Assembly (NCBI GenBank): GCA_033297205.1
Contig: MU859086.1
Location: 62,001 to 126,000, forward strand
DNA length: 64,000 nucleotides
Direction of reading: 5' to 3'
From: Pseudoneurospora amorphoporcata
Lineage: Eukaryota > Ascomycota > Sordariomycetes > Sordariales > Sordariaceae
This document shows positions 31,761-41,635 of this stretch, piece after piece (within the stretch, counting starts at the first letter, position 1; each line of letters opens with the position of its first letter). A model generated the notes under the pieces. It saw only the letters and a list, made by a program, of their open reading frames with translations. It did no database searches and was not told the DNA's origin. Position numbers and translations under genes: made by a program.

Positions 31761-34700
31761 TTAGCCGGCCATCTGAACATCTCCTTCTCTGTCTTCACGA
31801 TTCGGTGGAGCCTTTGGCGCTGTTGCCGCTACTGTGACCTTGCTACTCTTCCCCTTTCCTATTTGGAAGGTGTTGAAGATGTCTTGCCACGACTGGACGT
31901 TGATATGTTCAAATCCACGCCCCTCTGCGAGTTGGTCCTCGTACCATTGGAGCGTTGGAGCGAATTTGAACTCCATGCGGTCCAAAGACGACCTGGCCTT
32001 GGCGAGGCGCGCCTCCTCGTAGAGCCTGTTGGTGCATTTTGAGCGGGAACCAGGGCGGAGCTTGGTGCCTCGGGGTGGGTGGAAGACGATGCGCACATCT
32101 TGGTCTTCGTCGTTCCAGCCATCGTTACTATCGACGTCCATGACAACGTCGTCATCGCTATCTAGACCTCCACTATTCATCGTATTGGGCGCCGGAGGGT
32201 GCTCCTTCAGAACTTTCCTGAAGCCCTTATTCGGCATTTGCTTTTCCGATGTTGGAAGATGTTCTCTGATATCCTGCACCACTGTTCTGATGAACTTTAA
32301 CGCCATGTCGAGGGGATAAGGAGATTCGCATTCACTCGGACAGTTGAACCCGCCGAGCCAGACATGGTCGAGGTACGTCCCCTTATTCTTGGCCTCGCAG
32401 TGTTCACGGACATGCTGAATGACACGCTGTTGCATATAAGTGAGCTCGCATTCTAACGGTGCCTGTGAGCCCGGAAAGCGTTTCCTTGCGAGAGGATCCC
32501 ATATAATAAGCTCGCACCGTCGCCATGGGCGCACATCGGCGTTGACAGGCCTGTAGATCGCAAGCCAGGGATGCCATCTGGGATTCAGGTTTGTTGGAGG
32601 CTTCCGGGGATCCCACTCCTCCGAAATGGTATAAAACAAGCCCGTATAAGTGTTGCAGGTTGTATTGAACGAATATGGATACTGAAACCACTCGGCGATC
32701 GTCTTCTTGTGCTTGAGCAACAAATCCCCGTAGGAACTCGCCATCTTCGGATCAGCCCAAGTCACAGGATATCCGTAAATCCGCATTATGTACGCCGGAA
32801 CTTCTGCACAAAAGTTGCTGAAAAGGAATGATTGAATAGTTATTCCTTCGTCATTGTATAGTAGATCGCTTTTGAAAGGGCCAGTCAACTCCAAACCGCC
32901 CGCCGCACTTGCCGGATCGCTGGGAGGCAGTTCGTGTGCTGGTACCTGGAGATTCTGCGATGCTTCTGACTGCACAACCTCTGCTACCGCGTCTGGATCG
33001 TTGATTGTTGTTCTGAGATATTTTGGAATGCGGACCGTTCGAATCCCCTTCTTGTTATAGCCGATGCTACTACACGATCCGATGACATGGAACTTTCGGA
33101 ACTGATCAGCTCGCAGGGTTGACCACCAGCCGAACCAGTTGACCAGGCTTTGCTCGTCATTTGGGTCGATGGAGGGATCCGCATAGATGAGTGGGCTGTG
33201 GTCCTCATCCATTCCACCGGAGGAGTCGAGCTTTTTGGTGCGTATTTTGTGAAGTTCAGAAGCCAAGATGCCGGCTTGGAGCCTAGGACCACAGTCCTCC
33301 AAGCTATGTCCTCGTAGGTTGAGCTCGAACTGGATATCTATGGGACTCATCCCAAGACCCGGACCCACCTCCCACAACCTCTCGCGTGAATCGATACACT
33401 CAAATGCCAGATCTTGAAGGTACTCATGGATGTTGGAGGCCGTCACCAGACGATAATAGAAGGAGTCACCCCATCGGTTTAAAAACCAATCGAGAAACTC
33501 ACGAGCGTGTTCAGGCTCGGACACGAGAAAGCTCGGGGTAAGCAGGATTGCCGTACGGAATGGCAATATCCGCCTGAGTTGACTGATCCCGGGGGCGACG
33601 CTTTCCGGCAACGACATTGACGGATATAAGGGGTATGCTTCGCTTGGCTCCGTAAAACACCAGTATTCGTCATATTTCTTGATCAGGTACTCGGAAAGCT
33701 TTGGGAACCGGCGAAGACTCCACATCAACGTCTCGTGGATGATGACAACACCAGATGACTGGGCTACACTGGCCCTGAATGCATCCCAAGAGCCAGGTTG
33801 ACTTGATATGTAGATGTGACAGTCGGGGTTGCAAGAGCGCAGCCATTGAAAAACGACCGAACGGGTGGCTTTCCCAGTTCCTGACTCAGGGAAAGCGAGA
33901 AAGAACTTGTGTATCTTTGGAATCTGAGGCTTTCTTGGTAATAGTTGATCGTAATCGAATTTGAACAATCTGCTCATCAGCAACGTCATAGTAGGCACTG
34001 CCTTTCCATTTGTCTCTGGTAACACCAGCGGAAGACTGAGCGGTCGGAGCATACTTCCACAGTCCATATCTGAGGAGAATACGACATAACAAAGCGCTGC
34101 AGTTAACCCAGTTGCTACCTCCTGGCCGAACCATTCGATCTGCCATTGCTCACATTTCGTGGGATAAATGAGAAGGTTATAATGACGGGTTGAATAGAAA
34201 AGACCAATCAGCCGCGTCTTGAGCTGCTGTGCAAGCCTCTCCATAGCTTCTTTGTTCTCGGACGTCACAGCCCCTTTGGCCAGGCGCCTGTGGAACAGAG
34301 GAGGCTTCATTTGTGCCGCTGCTGTTTGGGCAAGACAGCTTAGTCGAAGCTCTAATGACTTTTGCTTTCCAAAATGTGCAGCCCACAACTGATGGTTATC
34401 TCGCGGCACATCGTGAAATGTTACCTCGAAAGGGGGGATTTCGCTGATCAACAGTCTCTTATTCAGATTTCCCCTCGGCACCCCGTCATCAGACTCGTCG
34501 GCAGAAGCCGTGGCAGGCGGTGGATCTGGGCTAGGCATGCGCTGGTGAGCCGTTGAATGTGTGGGCGTAATTGGCGTTATATGGTTGGGCTCAGCGAACA
34601 GCCCATCAACATCCATCTGTTCCGGTTCCTGAAAGATCGTGGTCTCGTCATGGCCAGGCACGAAGCGGACAGATTTGCGCTCCTTAAGCTGTCCTCCATC

Positions 34701-36092
34701 GGATTTTGGTTTTGCCAAAGAAGATTTCCTTGTTGGCGGGGGCGGATCCTTGAGTCGAAAAGACAGTTCCTGGCTATTCACGGGTGCCGGTTCGTCAGAG
34801 TTGAGCTCAAGTCCAGCTGTCGTCTCGGCTTCTATTTCGACCTGTGTCCTAGTCGTTTGACCAGCTGGAACCAGAATAGGCGTGCTTGATGACGCTGCTG
34901 CGCTTGCCGAGAGCTTTCTTCCTGTGGGGATTTCCTTGATCCTGAATAGTTGAATCTTTGCTGTCGATAGATCGGGAGGACGATCCTCTTTATCCCTGCC
35001 GCCTTTCTCGGCCAACCGGCGATAACGATGCTTGCCAAAATGCTTTGGAGCTTTGGTTTGGTCTGCCATTGCCTCCCTAAGATTTTTTCGGGGCTTTCTA
35101 ACTTTGCCTTCTGCAAAAATATTGACACTGACATTCTTCTTAACAGCCGTTCTTTTGGCAGTCAGAGGCTTCCGACCACCAGCAGCCGTAGATCGAGACG
35201 CAGTCGGAGGAGCGATACGGGTTGATTTGGGCAGTGGCCTAGTCAAGCCGTTTGGAGTACTAGGCCGTGGTCTATCCACAGGCTTCCTCGCAGTTCCTTG
35301 GTAGCCAGTTGTGGTCACGAGATTTCGCTCAGGTCGAGGCTTGGAAGATGACGGTTGTGGCGGGGAAGGCCTGTCTGGGGTTTCGGAACTGGATTTTGAC
35401 GAGGCTTTAGGTTTGGGCTCGAGGGACGTGGATTCTCGTGTAGTGGCGATAGTCTTGGCCGATTTTGGCACAGGCTGAGCAATGCCTTTGAATATCTTTT
35501 GCTTGGGCTTTGTCTCTGATTGCGGGCGTGTACCACTCTGTTTAGCCGAGCGTGGTTCCTGATCGTCCTTGGAGACGGGCTCCTCCTGCTCCAAAGCTTC
35601 GTCGCTGGATTCACCAGAGGACTCGACCCTGACATGGTCTAGGTCTGATCCCGAGCTTGAGTCATCGAAGGGCTCGGTCAGCGGGAGACCCAATTTCCTC
35701 CGCTTCGCGTTGCGACGGCGATGACGGTCGGCCTTTTCCTCCTTAGCCTTTTCACTGGCTGCATAAAACACTCGCACATCAAATGCCTCTTCCTCTCCGG
35801 CCTCCTGTCTCAGTTTCTTCTCCCTCCACATCTCCATGAGTTCGTCACCCAGGTTGTCCTTGGGCTCCCATGTGCATTGATATAGCGGGTAGCGTTCCCA
35901 CTTAACAAGATAAGTTGATTTGCCATCCTCGTCCGATGTCTCACAGAGGATATCCTCGACTTCGAATTCCTCATCTGGGTCGTGCTGTACGGATACTGTT
36001 GAAGCTAGAGAGATGCTATCATCCTCGTCTTCGACAGCAGAGGTCGAATGAGTCGAGTCTTTCGACACTCGCCGACCCACATTTTTGAACAT
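31761..36092 (-). CDS. large chromodomain protein (1443 aa)
   Basis: One exon from ATG 36092 to a stop at 31761. A chromodomain occupies residues about 42-97 (EFEVEDILCETSDEDGKSTY...YLVKWERYPLYQCTWEPKDN). The methyl-lysine aromatic cage looks intact as F43, W65 and Y68. A basic nuclear signal follows (RHRRRNAKRRKLGLP). Residues about 150-560 are low-complexity, Ser/Pro/Lys-rich and basic. From about 580 to 1290 the protein is ordered, including HKFFLAFPESGTGKATRSVV (about 727-746), which resembles a P-loop, and VVIIHETLMWSLRRFPKLSE. This layout recalls fungal Chp1/HDAC-complex-type proteins, whose domains descend from helicase-like folds, but I cannot assign a named orthologue. It probably binds H3K9me- or H3K27me-marked chromatin. 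It diverges from rab11 across a 2.3 kb gap carrying the inverted-repeat element. Confidence 0.9.
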   Translation of the reverse strand: MFKNVGRRVSKDSTHSTSAVEDEDDSISLASTVSVQHDPDEEFEVEDILCETSDEDGKSTYLVKWERYPLYQCTWEPKDNLGDELMEMWREKKLRQEAGEEEAFDVRVFYAASEKAKEEKADRHRRRNAKRRKLGLPLTEPFDDSSSGSDLDHVRVESSGESSDEALEQEEPVSKDDQEPRSAKQSGTRPQSETKPKQKIFKGIAQPVPKSAKTIATTRESTSLEPKPKASSKSSSETPDRPSPPQPSSSKPRPERNLVTTTGYQGTARKPVDRPRPSTPNGLTRPLPKSTRIAPPTASRSTAAGGRKPLTAKRTAVKKNVSVNIFAEGKVRKPRKNLREAMADQTKAPKHFGKHRYRRLAEKGGRDKEDRPPDLSTAKIQLFRIKEIPTGRKLSASAAASSSTPILVPAGQTTRTQVEIEAETTAGLELNSDEPAPVNSQELSFRLKDPPPPTRKSSLAKPKSDGGQLKERKSVRFVPGHDETTIFQEPEQMDVDGLFAEPNHITPITPTHSTAHQRMPSPDPPPATASADESDDGVPRGNLNKRLLISEIPPFEVTFHDVPRDNHQLWAAHFGKQKSLELRLSCLAQTAAAQMKPPLFHRRLAKGAVTSENKEAMERLAQQLKTRLIGLFYSTRHYNLLIYPTKCEQWQIEWFGQEVATGLTAALCYVVFSSDMDCGSMLRPLSLPLVLPETNGKAVPTMTLLMSRLFKFDYDQLLPRKPQIPKIHKFFLAFPESGTGKATRSVVFQWLRSCNPDCHIYISSQPGSWDAFRASVAQSSGVVIIHETLMWSLRRFPKLSEYLIKKYDEYWCFTEPSEAYPLYPSMSLPESVAPGISQLRRILPFRTAILLTPSFLVSEPEHAREFLDWFLNRWGDSFYYRLVTASNIHEYLQDLAFECIDSRERLWEVGPGLGMSPIDIQFELNLRGHSLEDCGPRLQAGILASELHKIRTKKLDSSGGMDEDHSPLIYADPSIDPNDEQSLVNWFGWWSTLRADQFRKFHVIGSCSSIGYNKKGIRTVRIPKYLRTTINDPDAVAEVVQSEASQNLQVPAHELPPSDPASAAGGLELTGPFKSDLLYNDEGITIQSFLFSNFCAEVPAYIMRIYGYPVTWADPKMASSYGDLLLKHKKTIAEWFQYPYSFNTTCNTYTGLFYTISEEWDPRKPPTNLNPRWHPWLAIYRPVNADVRPWRRCELIIWDPLARKRFPGSQAPLECELTYMQQRVIQHVREHCEAKNKGTYLDHVWLGGFNCPSECESPYPLDMALKFIRTVVQDIREHLPTSEKQMPNKGFRKVLKEHPPAPNTMNSGGLDSDDDVVMDVDSNDGWNDEDQDVRIVFHPPRGTKLRPGSRSKCTNRLYEEARLAKARSSLDRMEFKFAPTLQWYEDQLAEGRGFEHINVQSWQDIFNTFQIGKGKSSKVTVAATAPKAPPNREDREGDVQMAG

Positions 36093-37296
36093 GTTGAGGG
36101 TTTTGAGGACTGTAAAAGTAGCAGGCTGAAAAAAAAAAGGTGGCCAACTATCGAGGCCGAAGTTCAGAGCGGCAAAGGGCTCATAGCTCCCATGTCCGTC
36201 ACTCGGCGGCCTCGCTGTAGTAGCCAGGTAGCTATTCGCGTTGCCTGATGACTGTCAAGTAAAGACGGTGCTTGTTAAAAGCTTTGACGACTCGATATGG
36301 TTTTTGCGTGGTATGATATCAACAAGGTATCAGATGATCGTCAATTGACTGAAACTTGACGGTAAAGTAAGAATCGTTTGATGCGTAAACTCGAGAAATG
36401 ACGGATGATGATTGTGTGGCGATCTTGTCAATTTGCCATGTACCTTTCCTCCGGCGAGTGAGGAGCAGGCAGTATTCGGATACGTGTTTCTGACTTGAAG
36501 CTCCTTTGTCGATGATATTGTTAGGCGATTGCAGATGAATGCTTGAGAGAGGGGGTTTATGGGATTATGGAATCGAAAAGTTGCAAAGTGAAAAGGAAAA
36601 ATCAAGAAGACGGACGGAAGGAATTCGGACGCGATGAACAAAAGACTCCGCGACTGGACGTGGTTGAAGGTGGGGTTTGAAGTGACCCACTATTTCTCGC
36701 TGGTGCCTTACATAAGGTAGTACTCGTACAAGTGGAAGTACACTAGACAGCAAGGTGCAAGTGAAGAGCCGTTTGCATGAGGAAAAAAGGCAAGAGTGAC
36801 AGTGGTATAAGTTCAGCCAATTGGAAGCACAACTCGGTGTCCTTCTTTATGCTTGTTGAAAATAAACTTGGGCTTTTTTTAACTTGAATTGAACAAAGAA
36901 ATAGAGACAGAGATGCTGCCCGTCCGTAATTGGTATCATGTTTGTGCCATTCAGCTCATGTGGCTTCCGTGACCGTTGGTGTCCAAGAAACTGAAGTTTT
37001 GAGTGGTCCCTGGTTCACCAGGCAACAAGCGTGGACGCGGACTTGGCTGGAGAAGGCAGCTGTTATACAAGTAAACAGTCGATAGTGAACAGTGGCGCAA
37101 CAGGAAGCCCAAAAGGGTGCTATAAAGGGAAGAGCGCATGGTATGAGGGAGTGGAAATGGGAAAGAGGGAGTAACAACACGAGAGAAGGGTCTGGATCGT
37201 CATCGCAATTGCTCATGCGTGGAATTGCCATACCGTCCATGTCTCGTCTCTTTGGAGCGCGTCATCTGGATTATAAGTACCGTACCTTACCTTACC
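36093..37296. other. upstream region of the chromodomain gene
   Basis: These 1.2 kb carry the chromodomain gene's leader and promoter. No supported coding frame is seen. TACCTTACC-type repeats occur at 37284-37297, adjoining the inverted-repeat element. Confidence 0.5.
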
Positions 37297-37720
37297 TACC
37301 CGTGCCACGCCCCCACTTTTTTGGAACTCGCCAGACTCGCACCATCTAAAGTTGGTGCTCACTACTAGCACAACTAAACTAGCAAAACAACTAGGTTAGG
37401 GTTAGAGGTGGTGTTTTAAGCTTGATATATAGGTTAAAACTCAACTTGTCCTAATGAAATAAAAAAAAAAAGATAAGAAAAAATGCTTTAAATTCAATAC
37501 ACTATCCTAATTATGTTCATAATTTTCTTTTTGCCTCAATTAGCTAATGTAATGCGCTACAAGTTCTTTACAGTTTTAGTCTTTTTATAAGCATTTATAC
37601 TATTAACCCTAGTGGTTATATTGCTAGTTTGGTTATGCTGGTAGTAAGCACCAACTTTAGGTGGTGCGAGTCTGGCGAGTTCCAAAAAAGTGGGGGTGTA
37701 GTGGGGGTGTGGCACGGGTA
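37297..37720. mobile_element. 424-bp inverted-repeat element (candidate Tc1/mariner-type MITE, RIP-marked)
   Basis: Terminal arms 37297-37384 and 37622-37720 are inverted copies: both read TACCCGTGCCAC inward and end at AAACTAGCA, 88 bases with about six mismatches plus an 11-base tandem unit (AGTGGGGGTGT twice) in the right arm. The ends are flanked by TA, as expected for Tc1/mariner insertion. The 237-bp core is very AT-rich and non-coding. All six mismatches are transitions, and four are CpA versus TpA, the repeat-induced point mutation signature. A TTAGGGTTAG-like motif sits just inside both arms. No transposase is present, so it would be non-autonomous. Family unknown. Confidence 0.8.
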
Positions 37721-38401
37721 TGTATTCGGACCTTCCAAATTGCCTAGACAAGGTAAAGGGGCGGGGGGTTAATCACCTCCCAAATAGGTACTTGGGTCTG
37801 GCGCTTGGTACCTGAATGAGCTTCCACTTTCCAGTGCCCGTGACACCATTCACCTTACTGGCCAGGTAGGTACCTTAGGAACGGTCATTTGTCCTGGGAT
37901 AGACAAAGCTGCCTGCAATCCCTGGATGTTGGCCCACCCCATTGTCCGCACCATTAACGCTACTGTCGCAGTTCCTTGACCTCCAATATTACGCCGTCGC
38001 AGCCCGCGTTCATTGACAGGTCCAATCCATTCATGCCCGTGGAGGTGCCCGGCCGTGGCTCAGCGACCAGTTCACTGCAAGTGTGAGGAGTTCAGGCGCA
38101 TTCCATTCATTCGTTGTAGGTAGTTCCCTCCACAGCAGCACTGGGCTGCACTCCTCTGTTAGCTAAAAACTCGGACCCACTCGAGGGGAGCCGCACCGCC
38201 CTCCTTGCCCTGTCTCTCCTGGACACCATCGAACACTACCTACCTTACCTTACATCGCATTGCCTTTGACACTTTGTGTGCATACAGTACAACTATCAAC
38301 GCGACAACCACTTGCCAGACCTTGCCTCACCCCATCACCAGCTCTTCCGATTTCCAGCATACCCTCTGCCTCCAGCACCTCTGTAATCACACACCGCAAC
38401 C
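37721..38401. promoter_or_regulatory. rab11 upstream region
   Basis: These 681 bp lie between the inverted-repeat element and the rab11 start and contain its leader and promoter. AGGTAGGTACC (37865) and CTACCTACCTTACCTTAC (38234-38251) are copies of the short motif recurring in intergenic DNA here. Confidence 0.5.
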
Positions 38402-39433
38402 ATGGCCAACGACGAGTACGATGTAAGCCCGCCTCCTCTCTTGCCCTCGCCTGCCTACCATCCATCATCCCTCGATTCCACTTCCTTGATGGGGCGTGCC
38501 CCCTTTCTTCCGCCAGCTTGCGCTAACCAGCCGCTGTCTTGTCACAGTTTCTTTTCAAAGGTACCGCAAACATAACCCTCCCCAGATGCTCTGAAGTAAT
38601 CGCGACGATGCGATGACGGCGAAGACGACGACGGCAAACAGCTACTGACTGCAGATCCCGCTACCAGTGGTCCTCATCGGAGACTCGGGCGTCGGAAAGT
38701 CCAACCTTCTCAGTCGATTCACCCGCAATGAGTTTAACCTCGACTCCAAGTCCACCATCGGCGTAGAGTTTGCCACCAGATCTATCCAGGTCGACTCCAA
38801 GACAATCAAGGCACAGATTTGGGATACTGCTGGCCAGGAACGTTATCGCGCCATCACCTCTGCCTACTACCGCGGTGCCGTCGGCGCCCTCCTCGTCTAC
38901 GATATCAGCAAGGGCGTGACGTTCGAGAACGTGAACCGATGGCTGAAGGAACTGCGCGATCATGCCGACCAGAACATTGTCATCATGCTCGTGGGTAACA
39001 AGAGCGATTTGCGGCATCTGAGAGCTGTGCCCACAGAGGACGCCAAGAAGTTTGCCGGTACGTGTTGCGCATCACAGGCAATGACGATATTGTCGCTCGG
39101 GAAAGCCGCATCGCCAGGATGACTGACAGAGAGAACCGCAGAGGAAAACCATTTATCTTTTATCGAGACTTCGGCTCTCGACGCCACAAACGTTGAGCTT
39201 GCGTTCCAAAACATTTTGACTGGTAATATCTCTCCGAGTACCCCACGGCTGCTTTGGCGCGAACTTGGTGCTAATGTGCGATCCTTTGTTTAGAAATCTA
39301 CAAGATTGTGTCGACCAAGAACTTCGACAACGGCCCCAGCGGGTCCACCGAGGGCCACCAAAACCTGTCTGGCCAGAGCATCTCGCTCAGCCAGACCGCG
39401 AACGACCCCCAGGCGAAGTCTGGCTGCTGTTAG
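38402..39433 (+). CDS. rab11: Rab11/Ypt31-type GTPase
   Basis: Five exons, 38402-38422, 38548-38560, 38668-39057, 39142-39222 and 39294-39433, give 214 residues. Exons 1 and 2 are only 21 and 13 nt: MANDEYD, then FLFK plus one base. The introns (125, 107, 84, 71 bp) are all GT-AG, with GCTAAC or CTGAC branch sites. The G motifs are complete: GDSGVGKS (16-23), effector region NLDSKSTIGVEFATRSI, WDTAGQERYRAITSAYYRG, VGNKSDL and ETSALDATN. It ends GCC, a double geranylgeranylation site. The N-terminus and switch sequence are those of Rab11/Ypt31, which act in late-Golgi and recycling-endosome traffic to the hyphal tip. The variable tail is Ser/Gln-rich. Confidence 0.96.
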
Positions 39434-40504
39434 GAGGTGCTTGATTCTCCGGGCCGGGAACCGAATGGCCATGAAGGGTTGGAGTGCAGGGTGCAGCAGG
39501 GTACAACAGGGTGCCGAACCAACAACGGCGTCACGTATGTCTGACATGAAGCAATGGGGGGCTTATGATGAACGATCAAGAGCAGCATTGGGGGAAAAGT
39601 ATGGACGGATCTTGCCCAGTCTCATTACAATCACGGTCGCCGATGGGATGGTCTGTTTTCTCTTTTTCTCTCTATTTTTTTGGGCTTTCGGGGAGGGGGG
39701 AAGGGATGCTCGTCTTCCAGCCTTTCCTTTTTGTTGTTATTACTACTACTACCCCTTTCTTCCCTTTTCCCCCGTGCTGGTCGTTGGAATTTTCCTCAAT
39801 GTGGTTAACGAAGCCATCATTGCGCATGGGTTACGAAAGGTATTATTTGGTTGAAATGAACTATGGGGAATAAACAGCCCTTAACCTTTTACTGCTCCAT
39901 GTTGACAACTTGCCCTTACATCCCCACATTCCACAATGTGGGAGAAGAGGAGTACGTAACGGGAATCGTGGAGAGTGCAATAATGACATTTCCAAGGCAT
40001 CTGGGTTTGCCTGGTGGATTATGATGACCGTCATCATTCGTGTCATCCGAGGCCGTTAGGAGTGGGTTTGGGTTGCGGAAGGCCAGTCCCATCACCCCCC
40101 AGGGGCGGACAAGAACGCGTGGAACTTGGACAGTGCAGGCAACGGAATGGAATCCCCAGTATTTGGGGGTCCGGATTCCAAGTCCATTAAAAGTGGGACA
40201 AATGCGGGTTCCATTGCCCAGACCGCCGACCGCCTTCAGCTGTTCCAAGCAGGACAGGGGCGCTAAGATAAGAAAAGCTTATCAGAGTGGGGCTGCACCA
40301 TTGGCCGGCGAACTTTTTTTGAGAACGGCCGGGCCTGCACTGCGCTTCGCCCGCCGACGGGACGCTCATGGATGGGGCATTGAATTCACCTTTGCGATCC
40401 GCATTCTGTTTTCTGTCAACACTTTCAACCACAACCACCAATTTCAGTCACCCTTGTCCTTCGCCCGATTTTGATACCCAAAGAACGACAAGAACAAAAG
40501 AAAA
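39434..40504. other. rab11 3' region and brx1 upstream region
   Basis: This 1.07 kb lies between tandem genes. It contains a TTATTACTACTACTACC repeat (39737-39753), a T/C-rich stretch, and AATAAA at 39868-39873 as a possible polyadenylation signal. No gene is seen. Confidence 0.5.
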
Positions 40505-41635
40505 ATGGCCGCCGTTTACAAGTCGCTCTCCAAGAGCGCCAAGAAGGTTGAGGACACAGAGGAGAACAACAACAACACCGCCACCACCAATGGCGGCTTC
40601 CGCAAGAACAAGCAGAGAGTTCTGATTCTCTCGTCCAGAGGCGTTACCTACAGGTACATATGGACCCTACATACCTGGGAGATGGAAGAAAAAAAAGGGT
40701 CAATTGCAAGATGCTGACTGCTTTTGCGCCCCCATTACAGACACAGACATCTCCTCAACGATCTCGCAGCGATGCTCCCCCACGGCCGCAAAGACGTCAA
40801 GTTCGATTCCAAGTCCAAGCTTTACCAACTGAACGAGCTCGCCGAGCTTTACAATTGCAACAACGTCATGTTCTTCGAGGCGCGCAAGGGCAAGGATCTA
40901 TACATGTGGTTCAGCAAGGTCCCCAACGGCCCTACCGTCAAGTTCCATGCCCAAAACTGTGAGCACTGCCCGGATTCCCACATACGACAACAAGGATGAT
41001 TTTTCATTGCTAACACAACCGAAGTGCACACCATGGAAGAGCTCCACTTCACAGGTAACTGCCTCAAGGGCTCCAGGCCACTCCTCTCCTTCGACGGCGC
41101 CTTCGAGCAAGAGCCGCACTACCGCGTCATCAAGGAGGTGTTCCTGCAAATTTTCGGCGTTCCCCAGGGCGCGCGCAAGTCAAAACCGTTTATCGACCAC
41201 GTCATGAGCTTCAGCATCGCCGACGGAAAGATTTGGGTGCGCAACTACGAGATCCGCGAGGTGGAGAAGGCCAAGGGCGAGAAGGACAGCGAAGGAAACG
41301 ACATTCCTGAAGACAAGTCATCATCGAAAAAGAGGAAGGGCGCCCCCAACGCGGAGCTGTTCAAGGACACAGACGTCAGCCTCGTCGAGATCGGACCCCG
41401 GTTCGTCCTAACGCCCATCGTCATACAGGAGGGCGCGTTCGGCGGCCCCATCATCTACGAGAACAAGCGCTTCATCTCGCCCAACCACGTGCGCTCGGAG
41501 CTGCGCAAGGCCAAGGCCGGCAGGCACAACGCCAGGACGGAGCAGGTCAAGGAGAGACTCGGCAAGCTCGAGACCCTCACGGCGCAGGCGAAGGCGGAGA
41601 AGGATCTCTTGGATACCCGGGAGCTCTTTGCTTAG
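40505..41635 (+). CDS. brx1: BRX1, Brix-domain 60S ribosome biogenesis factor
   Basis: Three exons, 40505-40653, 40741-40958 and 41025-41635, give 325 residues. The introns (87 and 66 bp) have GTACAT/GTGAGC donors. The start lies in an AAAATGGCC context. The Brix domain is complete: RVLILSSRGVTYRHRHLLND (intron 1 splits the Arg codon), LPHGRKDVKFDSKSKLYQLN, NNVMFFEARKGKDLYMWFSK, GPTVKFHAQNLHTMEELHFT across intron 2, GNCLKGSRPLLSFDGAF, and LVEIGPRFVLTPIVIQEGAF. A Lys-rich insert (KDSEGNDIPEDKSSSKKRKG) precedes the last beta strands. It acts in the nucleolus in early pre-60S particles, with Ebp2. The C-terminal helix is Ala/Lys/Glu-rich. Confidence 0.96.
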
